DNA of 64,000 bases from Alentia gelatinosa. Lineage: Eukaryota; Annelida; Polychaeta; Phyllodocida; Polynoidae. The DNA lies in NCBI GenBank assembly GCA_950022655.1, contig OX465580.1, positions 1,721,122 through 1,785,121 on the forward strand, written 5' to 3'. Below, piece after piece: positions 40,998 to 51,796 of the stretch; the stretch's first letter is position 1, and every line of letters starts with the position of its first letter. The notes below the pieces were generated by a model. The model saw nothing but the letters and a program-made list of their open reading frames with translations. It had not been told where the DNA came from and searched no databases. The translations under genes were made by a program, and so were the position numbers.

Positions 40998-41300
40998 GAC
41001 TGGTTTCTGATACAAGCGGTCGTAAGCTCCGAGGAGTTGACGCGTAGTAATATCCGAAGATATTGAGTAGAGTCAACTTCGAGGAGCATACAACCGCTTT
41101 TATCTGAAACCAGTCTATATTGTATTTATTGTCCACCTTTTCTGGAAAAGTGACATGTCGATATCAGTTCATTTTAGTTATGCCCTATTTTTCCATACGC
41201 ATTATTTTTCCGTATGCGCCACCCGGAGCATACAACGTATCCGTATGTCCATACACACTCCCTTTGTGTTTTCTATGAACACTTTTTTTAGTTGGATGGA
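40998..41300 (+). mobile_element. Foldback element family E, copy E4
   Basis: Head 40998-41115: GACTGGTTTCTGATACAAGC...GAGTTGACGCGTAGTAATAT with a complementary right arm ending AAACCAGTC. The stem bases differ from E1 at several positions and the partner arm differs correspondingly. After TTTATTGTCCACC the body ends CCATACACACTCCCTTTGTG, TTTTCTATGAACAC, matching the 73-bp satellite core. Confidence 0.8.
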
Positions 41301-41527
41301 AAATTTAAATCTCTAATATTCTGGGCGACTTTGTGAAATCCTGGTCTTTATCATCCACCTGTTACAAACCTCAGATTACAAATGGTCCGAGGAGAATACG
41401 GAAAAAACTCCCTGAGTATGAAATACAAGAGGCAGGAGCATGTTCTAGTGAAATGATCCAGGAGACAGAGGCAGTGTTCTGAGGGCAAGCAGGGTGAAGG
41501 TTCTCAAAGCCTTCATGAATTCCACAG

Positions 41528-42060
41528 TTAAGGGGGGGGGGGGGGGGGCGTCCACCAACCACGACAGGGCTACGACAAGCCTTCCAATCGTAGGCCTGTT
41601 GTGGACCTTGTCGGAAAACCATTGTCTTAGCCTTGTCGTGGTTAAAGGCGGGCGTCCACCAATCACGACAAGGCTACGACAATGGCTTCCCGACAAGGTC
41701 CACGGTTGGTCTACGATTGGAAGCTCGTCGTGGTTGGTGAACCCCTGTTCCCAACAAGAGTCTACGACAAGGCCACGACAAGGCCACACAGGAAGAAGTC
41801 TTCTGACAAGGCTACGACGAAATTGAACATGTTCGATTTTTCCCACGACTGGATCCTTGTCGTGGAGTGTTGTGGTTTCCTTGATATCACTGTCGTAGAG
41901 TGTTGGTACCAAGGACGTCTGTTTTACGGGAACCAGCAACGTCTACGACACGCCCCGACAACGCTGGCCGTCTTACGACGATGCTGCGACAAGCGCCGAT
42001 TGGAACTTTTTTGTTGGCTCTTGTCGTAGCCTTGTTGTGGTTGGTGGACGCCACCCTTAA
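41528..42060 (+). mobile_element. Two overlapping family D MITEs (ACGACAAGG subtype)
   Basis: The first left end is TTAA, an expanded G18 run, then CGTCCACCAACCACGACAG at 41528. A second, complete copy begins TTAAAGGCGGGCGTCCACCA at 41643 and ends GGTTGGTGGACGCCACCCTTAA at 42060. The interior is packed with CTACGACAAGG and its inverse CCTTGTCGTGG. Ends and TTAA flanks match the other D copies; the internal word differs by subtype. Confidence 0.85.
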
Positions 42061-42529
42061 GCCTGACACAGGCAGCCAGTCAAAAGCCTCTAGATATATT
42101 ACATATGTTTACATTTTCTTGTACTTTGAAAATTTTCTGACCAATTGTACTTTTGCCATTCAAAACTTCATAGTTGCTCTAGTACTGTGCATGCGCAGAT
42201 TGACCAAATACAGTGGGTGATATTTCAGAACCTGACGGAATTACAAGGGGTCAATGATCTCCTGGGCTGTGGCTCATCAAAAATCCATTACTATATTGTT
42301 AGTCCTAGACATTTCTAGATTGCTTGTTGTCTTCTGTAAAGGGACAGAAGGTTATTGTTGACTTGAATTGTCCTTGAGTGAGGGAAATCAGTGACAACAC
42401 TTCAACCTAAATTTTGCATGTCAAAGCACATAATTCCGTCACAGAGATCTTGCCACCGATACTGCCCCTGTAGGAATATATGCTGTAGATATAAGTGTTC
42501 AGAAAATGCAAACTCAAACTATACAAAGA
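42061..42529. other. Unassigned spacer
   Basis: No element boundary or gene recognised. Confidence 0.4.
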
Positions 42530-42544
42530 TGTCCTAAACACACA

Positions 42545-42711
42545 TTTCCCATGCCACTTTATATTAGATTGTGATATATCTGGACTTGAATCTGCTAATG
42601 TGGTGTACTTTTGTAATTCCCTCACAATGGACTCCATGCTGTACAGATCTGGCAGAGGCTCATAGAAATCAGAGTAGATCCTGTAGTGAAAAGACCCCAC
42701 TGTTCTGATCG
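42545..42711 (-). CDS. Possible isolated coding exon
   Basis: On the minus strand CCAAATCCGCCAG at about 42724-42712 looks like a splice acceptor. The frame after it reads DPIRTVGSFHYRIYSDFYEP, LPDLYSMESIVRELQKYTTL, ADSSPDISQSNIKWHG. Amino-acid composition is balanced and protein-like, unlike most frames here. The downstream donor is not clear (AAAT|GTGTGT and AAA|GTGGCA are candidates). The frame continues without a stop to 42407. I do not recognise the family, so this could be an exon of a host gene or of an unknown mobile element. Confidence 0.3.
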
Positions 42712-42879
42712 GATCCTGGCGGATTTGGAGACAATGAAACTTGTATCCTCAAAAATCAATTATAAAAAATGAAAATATTCAATTAGGTGGGATGCGAATG
42801 ATTACAGATTGATTTGAGAAGGATGGGTTTGAGGATGTAGGATTTGATTAAGATACACACAGACACAGCTGCTACCCGT

Positions 42880-43223
42880 TTTGTGCGCTAGAGGGCGGGT
42901 CGGGCGGGGTCAGGTTTGATTTGTCGCGTTTTCAGTCGCGGTTTCAGTCGCCCGCTCTCTGTGCGACACTCGACACAGTCGCAAACAATACCTCGACACC
43001 CTCCCCCGCCGACCCGCCCTCAAATTCATTAAACACGCTTTTATCATGGCCGCCCGCAGTGGATGCCGGGAAGGGACCCATCGATCACATGACCAATCGT
43101 CGACGTCACGTGACCGAATGGACGCAGGTGGCGGCGCCTAGCGGGGAGGGGCGGTACTTGTGTCGCAGGTGGGAGGTGGATGTCGGGAAGGTTTTTGTTG
43201 TCTTGCTCCTTGGGGGTACACTG
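42880..43223. promoter_or_regulatory. CpG-rich patch with CTCF-like and E-box sites
   Basis: TGCGCTAGAGGGCGGG (42884) and GCGGCGCCTAGCGGGG (43131) resemble CTCF cores. TCACGTGAC lies at 43106-43114. The 148-codon plus frame here ends in a G tract and has no recognisable domain. Confidence 0.35.
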
Positions 43224-43234
43224 TGTGTGTATGT

Positions 43235-43265
<31 letters not shown>

Positions 43266-43267
43266 GA
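43224..43267. repeat. (GT)n followed by a G16 run
   Basis: TGTGTGTGTATGTGTGTGTG then an uninterrupted G tract, the same arrangement as at 26424-26474. Confidence 0.95.
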
Positions 43268-43399
43268 GGTGTCGACTAGACCTCCGGATAGTTATAGACA
43301 TGTCTACCGTCTAGTGGGCATTATAGATGTCTACAATTTACATTTGGCCAATATGGAAACTAATTAGATGAAAATAACTTGGTCTGTACTCCACCGAGT

Positions 43400-43730
43400 T
43401 TGACGGCGGAGTAATTCACGAGGCGAATGTGGTGAAATGAAGTGAGGTGGGTTTTCTGATTTTATCTCATTTCTATCCTATTTTATATCATTATTTATTT
43501 ATGATATAGATCACCCAATTAGCCATTGTGTATTGGGTACACTACCTTCACGGCCGTGGAGTACGAGTTCCTAACGTTAAGCCTATGGAGAAAAATACCG
43601 GGGTGAGATAACGTGTCTATTCTCTCTCTATTTGACATTCATTATTTTACTAACGAGGTTTTTGAGGATGGGTTACGCTCAGATACGCTGCATAGGTCAG
43701 GGAGAGGTTATGTAGACTTTCAGCTCCAGC
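43400..43730. mobile_element. Fragments of modules A, B and repeat L
   Basis: 43409-43440 has GAGTAATTCACGAGGCGAATG, the shared palindrome centre. 43553-43612 is module A reversed (TACGAGTTCCTAACGTTAAG, GGGGTGAGATAA). 43675-43730 has CGCTCAGATACGCTGCATAG, like 7171-7220. Confidence 0.65.
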
Positions 43731-43904
43731 AAAACCTATCCCTTCACTATCTGCGTGCCCACTCTGTGACATTGGTAAGGTGCAGAGACCCAGTGTCACA
43801 GACTCGGAGGCGTGCCCAGCTGACCGTGACCAGTCACTAGAGGCTGAAATACCTCACTGACCCAGTGTTTGACATATCAAGACCTTCTTAGTATTGTATG
43901 GGAC

Positions 43905-44335
43905 CGTGGGCCAGTCGTCATAACGGGGACCAATTCACCATTGGTCCAGTCGGCATGATAGGGACCAAGTGACCATGAGCCCATCAGCATCGAGGGGACC
44001 AAGTGACCATGAGCCCATTCGGCATGGAGGGGCCCAGTTCACCATGGGCCCAAACGGCATGGAGGGGCCCAGTTCACCATGAGCCCATTCGGCATGGAGG
44101 GGACCAGTTCACCATTGGCCCAAACGGCATGGAGGGGACCAATTCACTCTGGACCAGTCAGCATGACGGGGACCAATTCACCATGAGCCCAATCGGTATG
44201 TTTGGGGACCAATTCACCATGGGCCCAATCGGTATGTTGGGGGACCAATTCACCATAGGCCCAGTTGGCATGGAGGGGGACAAATCACCGTGGGCCAAAA
44301 CGTCATGGTTGGGACCAAGTGACCGGCATGACGGG
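43905..44335 (+). repeat. 36-bp minisatellite, about 12 units
   Basis: Units alternate GGGGACCAATTCACCAT and GGGCCCAATCGGCATGGA words, 35-37 bp. Multiples of 36 keep a 115-codon frame open at 44003-44350; it is repeat-derived. Confidence 0.9.
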
Positions 44336-45085
44336 GCGTTGAAATATTGATGCTATTTTGACAAGGCGAATCGTCCTCTTAATGTGATTAATCGCCGCTA
44401 GGTGCTGGGGTCGCTAGTGTCTGCGCCCACCACCAGGGGTCCGTGTCTGTGTGTGTATGGAGGGGGGGGGGTACCAGTCACAGACTCTAGTCTCCGGGTC
44501 CCCCCCCCCCCCCCTCTCTAATGTCAGTTTAATTGTAGGGGGCGCGATCGGGCAGAAAATCCTCTCATACTGTATAAAGTAGGGGGTAGACCGCCCCCAG
44601 CCCCCCCCCCCCCCCCTTTCCGAGAAATGTCACTGAGAATGGCGATTGTCAAGGGCAACGAGGGAAAGCCTGTAAAAATCAGAAATTGACTAATTTGCAT
44701 TTGAGTGAAGCTGCGGACTGGCGGGAAGGGCGGGAGACGGGAGGACAAAGAGGGGGCGGCCATTATGTAAATTGACATGAATTTCTAACCGTCTTCAGGG
44801 CCACAATTAGCGACAGTCCCCGGATGTGGGGAGCAGAGGGGCATTGTGGGAAGGTGGGCGATATTAGAGTGACAACAGACTATTCCCAAGGTCATCCCTG
44901 ATCTATTCTCAAGGTCATCTCAGACATGGAGGTGAACAAGTCTTCAGTGAGGGCGGAGGAGGGCTTCACATGGAGTGACGGATTGTTATATAAAGAGGTA
45001 TTACTGCCATACCGCACAGTATGCCGGTATGGGAATCAACACACACATACTCGGAATACGCCTGTGATGAAAGCGAGTAGAGCAG
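44336..45085. other. Unassigned, G/C tracts inside
   Basis: G9 at 44462, C15 near 44500 and C18 near 44600. No convincing exon. Confidence 0.4.
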
Positions 45086-45360
45086 TTTATCCTACCTCCA
45101 ATATAAAATCCCATGGGCTTAACATTGAGTTTCCGTATGCCACGCTGAGTTTTATATGCCACTAGCGGCATACAGAATTGTTATCACGTAATATTCCAAA
45201 ATCGAGGAGACAGGGTAGGATAAAATCAAAACCTGATTCGTTTTAATCTTGGCCACCGCATGCCACTCCTGGAGTTTTTGCTCCGGACTTCACTCGGCTT
45301 CGCCTCATGAAGTCACTATGACAAACTCCAGTCGTGGCATACGATGGCTAGGATTAAAAC
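45086..45360 (+). mobile_element. Composite: module A2 plus a palindrome
   Basis: Module A2 (45086-45225) has TTTATCCTACC and GGTAGGATAAAA ends with CATGGGCTTAACATTGAG inside. It is followed by a palindrome (45240-45360) with arms GTTTTAATCTTGGCCACCGC and GGCTAGGATTAAAAC and a centre CACTCGGCTTCGCCTCATGA. The order A then palindrome matches 8379-9475 and 47160-47424. Confidence 0.8.
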
Positions 45361-45514
45361 TCATCCAGTTTTACGATAGTATGGGATGATTAATAACATA
45401 GACAAAAATGAAATATCACCGTAAAATACACAGACAATTATAGTAAAATGTTATCAAAACATATAGTGAAACAAAATTAAATCATTAAATCATCAAATAC
45501 ATTCTATTGTGTCA

Positions 45515-45580
45515 TACCTGGTATTCACCATAAACTTAACATTGGTAACTCGTATTCAACGTCCATGGAGTAGAGAACAA
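45515..45580 (+). mobile_element. Partial module A
   Basis: GTCATACCTGGTATTCACCA then AACTTAACATTGGTAACTCGTATTCAACG. The second end is missing. Confidence 0.55.
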
Positions 45581-45584
45581 ACTG

Positions 45585-45865
45585 GGAGCAAATGGTAAGC
45601 ATTGATGAATGAGCGTGGAATTGTAAATGAATAATAATTAAAGGGTTTGGGTTATATGCAGTCTCTATGGATCACTTTCTGTAACCCACAGTCAACTTTC
45701 TGTAGCTGTCTGTCTAGGATCCAAATGCATCAAGCACCAATGGGTAAATGAGGTTTTCCAATCTCTAGAGACTGGTCATGGCCAGCTGGGCACAACTCTA
45801 GGACACTGATAGACAGGGCCTCTGTTCCTTTCCCAATGTCACAGTGTTAGCACGTAGATGTTGAA
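45585..45865 (+). repeat. Dispersed repeat K, copy 1
   Basis: Blocks GGAGCAAATGGTAAGC, CACTTTCTGTAACCCACAGTC, GGATCCAAATGCATCAAGCA and TGGTCATGGCCAGCTGGGCA are shared with 46780-47000 and 53890-54125. It has no coding capacity that I recognise and no terminal repeats seen. Confidence 0.7.
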
Positions 45866-46024
45866 GGGCTACCTTTTTGCAAACTCCCCTTATTTATCCC
45901 TCCTGTACCCCCACTCCCCCTCCACCATACAGCATACAGGACTGTCGTATTTACCCCTCCCCCCCTCCCCCTCACACTCTCACATCACAATCCCTACAGT
46001 CACTCTCCAAACACAGACCTGCCG

Positions 46025-46200
46025 GACCTGCCGATAGTGGCGCCACCTGGTGTTAGCGGTGTTTGCGCATGCGCGTGGACATGCGCGTTGACACGAGCGT
46101 CTCTCGCCGCCATTGTGGTGATGTTAGCACGCGCGGCGCAGTGAGGCGCAGTGTGTGGCTGCACCGCTCGTCACGTCACAGAGAGTTGATCTATTCAGTA
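46025..46200 (+). promoter_or_regulatory. CpG patch with NRF1-type and CTCF-like sites
   Basis: TGCGCATGCGCG at 46064-46075 is the NRF1 palindrome, followed by ACATGCGCGTTG. TGGCGCCACCTGGTGTTAGCG at 46038 is a good CTCF-like core. CGCCGCCATTGTGG is a reversed YY1-type motif. Such combinations mark housekeeping promoters; no first exon is resolved here. Confidence 0.4.
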
Positions 46201-46779
46201 AAAGTTTGTTTTATGTATCCACGTATTTCAAACTCATTTGACCCGATGTTTACACTAGATGATTCTGGCTGGCGATCCTGGCATTTTGCACCTCCTGACA
46301 ACTTTCAGCCGTAAAATTATATTTAAAAAGAGAGGCGAATGTAAACGCCAAGCATGTGGCGACTGCAGATCGTCTGGTTACAGCATATTGTAACCAGGCA
46401 CCACCTTACGACTATTGGACACGCTCTGACGCCCGCGACTATTTCACGTGGCCTTTAATAAATCTTCTACACGGGCGCCGATTCTATAAATACCCATAGT
46501 CATCAGTGTAAACGCTCGGTTACATTCTGAGGTCGACGACTTCTGAGGTGGACACTCTCACCACTGGTTTGACGATCTACAGTCGTCACGTATTTAGTCG
46601 TCTAATGTGAATGTCAGGAAAGAGAAATACATTGCCAGGCCACTGGAGATTCAGTCAACACACAGACAGATTACAGACACCCCAACAAGTCATTGTAATC
46701 CCTTAAGCGCATGCTTGCACGCCCTATAGACATTGCCTAGAGTTTGAGTGGTCACATATAGACTTCCAGCGTACTGCAT
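46201..46779. other. Unassigned region
   Basis: No repeat or gene recognised. Confidence 0.4.
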
Positions 46780-47000
46780 AACTAGGAGCAAATGGTAAGC
46801 TCATCATTGATGAATGAACGTGCAATTATAGATACAAATCAGTTATAAGATTTTGGTTATATTCAGTCAATCTATCGTATCCTGTAACCCTTTTGCAGCC
46901 AGTCAACTTGCCATTTCTCAAACTGCAACTGAGTCTAGGATCCAAACATATCAGACAGCAGTAGGTCAATGAGGTATTTGGGTCTTGAGTGATATATCTT
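46780..47000 (+). repeat. Dispersed repeat K, copy 2
   Basis: AGGAGCAAATGGTAAGCTCA, ATCCTGTAACCC and CAGTCAACTTGCC align with copies at 45585 and 53890. Confidence 0.7.
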
Positions 47001-47149
47001 TACATTAGTTATTATTACCATTCAACAATCCACATCATGTTTACCATCGTTTTCTGACAGGCTTTTCGAGCGCCGAGAAGGACACAGTAAGAGACAGGGA
47101 CAGGGACAGAAAAAGAGACAGAGAGAAACTATTGAGGAAACTTATGAAT

Positions 47150-47424
47150 GTTTAGGGCCAGAGCTCATATCCCATCAAGTTTGAATCGCGTAGTAATTCA
47201 CAAGGCGAAGTCACGTTATATACATAGCGATTCAAACGAGATGGGATTGAGCTCTGACCCTAAACATGAATAGGTTTCTGAATTTATCTCACCCTTCACA
47301 TTGACAAATGGGCTAATATTTGTGACATGATCCCCATTGGATATTTTTCCTAAATACTCCATGGGTATTTGATACGAGTCCCCAATGTTTAATCTATGGA
47401 GAACAAATATCAGGGGTGAGATAA
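47150..47424 (-). mobile_element. Composite: module A plus module B, intact
   Basis: 47150-47275 is the B palindrome (TTTAGGGCCAGAGCTC, AATCGCGTAGTAATTCACAA, GATGGGATTGAGCTCTGACC). 47284-47424 is module A (TTATCTCACCC...CAGGGGTGAGATAA). On the minus strand the order is A then B, giving the uninterrupted version of 8379-9475. Confidence 0.85.
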
Positions 47425-48320
47425 AGACACAGGCGAAAAGACAGAGAGAGAGACAGGGACAAACAGAGACAGAGACAGAGAAATGCTCAGAGACAGAGAC
47501 AAACTGAGGGAAACAAACAGAGAAAGAGAGGCAAAGAGAGAAAAACAGACTAGGACAGAAAGTGTTTGAGAGCAACAGAGACACAGAGAAAGAGATAGAG
47601 AGAAACAGAGATAGATATAGACAGGAAGACAGCCACACAGACAGGGACAGAGATACAGAGAGAGACAGAGACACAGAAACAGACGTACACACAGACTGAG
47701 CCAGAGACAGAGAGCGACAGTGAGAGAGAGGGAACATCAAAGATAGGCAGAGATAAAGAGAGACAGAGACACGCAAAGACAGAGATACACAAAGACAGAG
47801 ATACGCAAAGACAGAGATACGCAAAGACAGAGATACACAAAGACAGAGATACACAAAGACAGAGATACACAAAGACAGAAAGAGAAAAACAAAGAGGCAC
47901 GGTGAGTGAAGATAGAGGTGACAGAGAGACAGACAGACAGACAGAGATACAGAGAGACAGACAGAGACAGACAGAGACACCCGATGAGTGAGGAGAGAGG
48001 TGGCAGAGAGACAGTTAGACAGAGATACAGAGAGAGACAGAGATGGAGGCAGAGAGACAGATAGACAGAGATAGAGAGAGAGAGACAGAGATAGAGGCAG
48101 AGATAGAGAGAGAGACAGACAGAGAGACAGACAGGTTCAGAGACAGAGACGTAGAAAGACAATGAGACAAAGAGGCAGAGACAAGCAGAGACAGTGATAG
48201 GAAGAGACAGACGGACAGAGATACAGAGAGAGACAGACAGAGAGACCAGGTGAGTGAGGAGAGAGGTGGCAGAGAGACAGAGAGAGAGAGAGAGACAGAC
48301 AGAGACAGAAACATGAGGAG
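47425..48320 (+). repeat. (AGAC/AGAG)n purine-rich array
   Basis: Mostly AGACAGAGA words with embedded longer units (AGATACACAAAGACAG, and an AGAC...GTGAGTGAGGAGAGAGGTGGC block repeated at 47910, 47985 and 48250). Frames of up to 254 codons on the minus strand, rich in S, L, V and C, are compositional. Confidence 0.95.
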
Positions 48321-48545
48321 TGAGGAGAGAGGTGAGGAGGGTGTGGAGATCCCTCATTGAGAAGACGAGAAGAAGGACGATCTCTGACCTCAGCTCATCC
48401 ATACTCATACACGACGTCCCCACGTCACAGCCCCAGTGACGTCATCTCTCACCCCCGTGACGTCACCGCGTCTCCAGGGAACCTACCGCAGCACCCTCCA
48501 CCCCTCTATCCCACCAGCCCCCCACCCACCCAGGCTAAGACTTTA
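48321..48545. promoter_or_regulatory. Patch with two CRE palindromes
   Basis: TGACGTCA occurs at 48437-48444 and 48458-48465, with GTCACAG nearby. This is the CREB/ATF site; no exon is resolved. Confidence 0.3.
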
Positions 48546-48554
48546 TCATAAGCT

Positions 48555-49060
48555 GTGTAATAATTCTGGTGTAAAGTGTCCATAGGTTTAACATTAGGAA
48601 GTCATTCTGAACAGGCTTGTGAGTACGGTAACTCATACCCGATGGGCTGTAAACAGATAAATATTTCCAGGCTAACATGAAATCTCAGCCTGGGTTAGCT
48701 CATACCCAATCTGCTATCGCCTCGTTCATATCCCTGACCGCTCCAAACTCGATGGCATACTGGGACACATTCCAAACACTCATAAGCTTCTTTCTTATCA
48801 TCCTACCCCTAATAAAAAACGCCATAGGTTTAGCATTGACTCAATGTATTTGACAGAGCGTTGGATATAGAGTTTTTTATGCACCGAGGTAAATAAAAAA
48901 ACGGACCAATCAGGGACCAGATAACGAAAGTAGATCCGGCAGCATTGATAAATACAAATCCAAACTCGAGTCAGTCTTCTCAATATTTATACCACTCTGG
49001 TCAGATCTGCTACTCACTACACTCGGCTAACGCCTCGTGTAGTAATACACAACCTGCCCA
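48555..49060 (+). mobile_element. Degenerate composite palindromes
   Basis: 48555-48790 parallels 28265-28545 (TAGGTTTAACATTAGGAA, AACAGATAAATATTTCCAGG, TATCGCCTCGTTCATATC). 48808-48850 is module A2. 49010-49055 holds CACTCGGCTAACGCCTCGTG, the shared palindrome centre. Confidence 0.7.
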
Positions 49061-49106
49061 TCGTGGCATAAACATTAACAAGGCTGACTCTCGTTTGGTT
49101 TCTACT

Positions 49107-49656
49107 TATTATTACCCATCGATTATGGAGTCTCCATAGGAAATGTATAGGACACCAGGAAACAGCTACCTGGAGATTCTGGTATGTCAGAATCTCATGC
49201 AGGAGATTCCGGAAAAATAGTCCTGTCCATAATGAGGTTGAATCATCATGTACCTTGAAATAAGATTCTTGAATGTTCATTCAATGCTAATTATTTAGAA
49301 TCAATCATAATAATCTCATTTACTATCCGAAATCACTGTCATAACACACTTTGCATGCTAAAAGTACAGGTCAATGGCGAACTATATTGTTGGTGTAAGT
49401 CTACACCGAATTACTGCCAGACTTGACAGTGCTGTGATGTCTGGAACTAAATGGCTTACAGAAAATTTTTAATTGCAATAGATTTGTTATTAATCTTGTA
49501 GGTGAGTAATAAATACAATAACGACTGGTTCTGTATATGAATGACCGTAATCTCCTCGTAGTTGACGACGTAATATCCTCGCTAATCGCTCGGATATTAC
49601 TACGCGTCAAGTACTCGGAGATTACGGCCACTCGTACAAAAAACCAGTCATTATTG
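49107..49656 (-). mobile_element. Foldback element family E, copy E2
   Basis: Reverse orientation of E1: the terminus TTATTATTACCCATC and ATGGAGTCTCCATAGGAAATG, then the body, then the palindromic head (49517-49656) with TGACCGTAATCTCCTCGTAG and TTACTACGCGTCAAG. It aligns with E1 over most of its length, allowing gaps. Confidence 0.85.
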
Positions 49657-50093
49657 TGTATGTATTCCACAGGTGTGGTTTACGTATGGTATTGGCCCTG
49701 ATACTGGCGATATGCTAATAAGGCACCTCTCATGAATATTCATAATTTGACGCCGAATCTGTTTCCAACGATCGCTCTGTGACAATGGCCGATTCCCCGC
49801 CATACCAGGTCTGCGTCTCTGTGTGTTTCTCCGGGTCACGTGACTGATGGGGCAGGAATGAGGAGGTCATTTGTCCGTCCCGGGGGGAGGCCCCCCCTCC
49901 CCCCCCCCCCCGCTGACTGTGACAGATGACGACACACTACCCAGGTACCAGCCTTGTAATAGGACAGTCAGAGAGGGGCCCGGGAACCAGCAATGACGGA
50001 TGGACATCAGAACGAGGCGGAAACCATGGTAACCATGGTAACCGGAAACAGTTGTAGACGCTGAGATGGAAGACCTTCAGACGCGGAGTACAA
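49657..50093. other. Unassigned, with C tracts
   Basis: TCACGTGAC at 49836 and a C-rich tract at 49888-49911. ACCATGGTAACCATGGTAACC at 50023. No gene resolved. Confidence 0.4.
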
Positions 50094-51590
50094 ACAAAAC
50101 CCGCAGTTTTAAAACATGGCGAGGAGGGACAGCGGTCATGTGGTCATTTACGTACAATACAAACAAAACCCGCAGTTTAAAACATGATGTCTTACGAGGA
50201 GGGACAGCGGTGATGTGGTCATTTATGTACAATACAAACAAAACCCACAGTTTAAAACATGGCGTCTAACGAGGAGGGACAGCGGTCATGTGGTCATTTA
50301 TGTACAATACAAACAAAACCCGCAGTTTAAAACACGACGTCCAAGAGGAGGGACAGCGGTGATGTGGTCATTTATGTACAATACAAACAAAACCCGCAGT
50401 TTAAAACATGGCGTCTAGCGAGGAGGGACAGCGGTGATTTGGTCATTTATGTACAATACAAACAAAACCCGCAGTTTAAAACATGGCGAGGAGGGACAGC
50501 GGTCATGTGGTCATTTACGTACAATAGAAACAAAACCCGCAGTTTAAAACATGGCAAGGTCATGCATATGGTCATTTATGTACAATACAAACAAAACCCG
50601 CAGTTTAAAACATGGTGAGGAGGGACAGCGGTCATGTGGTCATTTACGTACAAGACAAACAAAACCCGCAGTTTAAAACATGGCGTCTAGCGAGGAGGGA
50701 CAGCGGTGATTTGGTCATTTATGTACAATACAAACAAAACCCGCAGTTTAAAACATGGCGAGGAGGGACAGCGGTCATGTGGTCATTTACGTACAATAGA
50801 AACAAAACCCGCAGTTTAAAACATGGCAAGGTCATGCATATGGTCATTTATGTACAATACAAACAAAACCCGCAGTTTAAAACATGGTGAGGAGGGACAG
50901 CGGTCATGTGGTCATTTACGTACAAGACAAACAAAACCCGCAGTTTAAAACATGGCGTCTAACGAGGAGGGACAGCGGTCATGTGGTCATTTACGTACAA
51001 TACAAACAAAACCTGCAGTTTTAAATATGGCGTCTAACGAGGAGGGACACCGGTCATGTGGTCATTTAAATACAATACAAACAAAACCCGCAGTTTTAAA
51101 TATGGCGTCTAACTAGGAAGGACAGCGGTGGTGTGGTCATTCATGTGCAATACAAACAAAACCCGCAGTTTAAAACATGATGTCTAACGAGGAGGGACAG
51201 CGGTGATGTGGTCATTTACTTACAATACAAACAAAACCCGCAGTTTAAAACATGGCGTCTCACGAGGAGGGACAGCGGTGATGTGGTCATTTACGTACAA
51301 TACAAACAAAACCCGTAGTTTAAAACATGGCGTCTAATGAGGAGGGACAGCGGTGATGTGGTCATTTACGTACAATACAAACAAAACCCGCAGTTTAAAA
51401 CATGGCGTCTCACGAGGAGGGACAGCGGTGATGTGGTCATTTACGTACAATACAAACAAAACCCGCAGTTTAAAATATGGCGTCTAACGAGGAGGGACAG
51501 CAGTGATGTGGTCATTTACGTACAATACAAACAAAACCCGCAGTTTAAAATGCCACGTCTCATAAGGTGGTGCAGCGGTGAACTGGCCAT
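50094..51590 (+). repeat. 75-bp minisatellite, about 20 units
   Basis: Units: AAAACATGGCGTCTAACGAG, GAGGGACAGCGGTGATGTGG, TCATTTACGTACAATACAAA, CAAAACCCGCAGTTT. 75 bp equals 25 codons, so frames such as VIYVQYKQNPQFKTWR recur. A 272-bp block is duplicated (CATGCATATGGTCATTTATG at 50561 and 50833). Confidence 0.95.
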
Positions 51591-51796
51591 TTTTGTACAT
51601 TTTAGTTTTTCAGAAGCCGACACAGAGGTTAACCGACAGAGTTGAAATAAGAAGAACACTTCCACTCTTTACCCCTACCACAGTCCCCCTACAACACCAG
51701 CGAGGACTAAAATTACTACATGTTGGACATGTTTTAGTTTTCTCACCTTCTAGTGAGTTCAAATTTATAGTAAGTTAATCTCCCTGAGTACTACAT
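51591..51796. other. Array flank
   Basis: No gene or repeat recognised. Confidence 0.4.

Noticed and set aside
47216..48423. Minus-strand frames resembling multipass membrane proteins (SVSLSLSVC repeats)
   Set aside because: The AGAC/AGAG repeat read in reverse yields S, L, V and C; hydrophobicity is an artefact of repeat composition.
50094..51590. Possible CRISPR-like array of regularly spaced repeats
   Set aside because: Units are fully tandem with no unique spacers, in an animal-type genome; no cas-like genes. The same applies to the 73-, 86- and 63-bp arrays.
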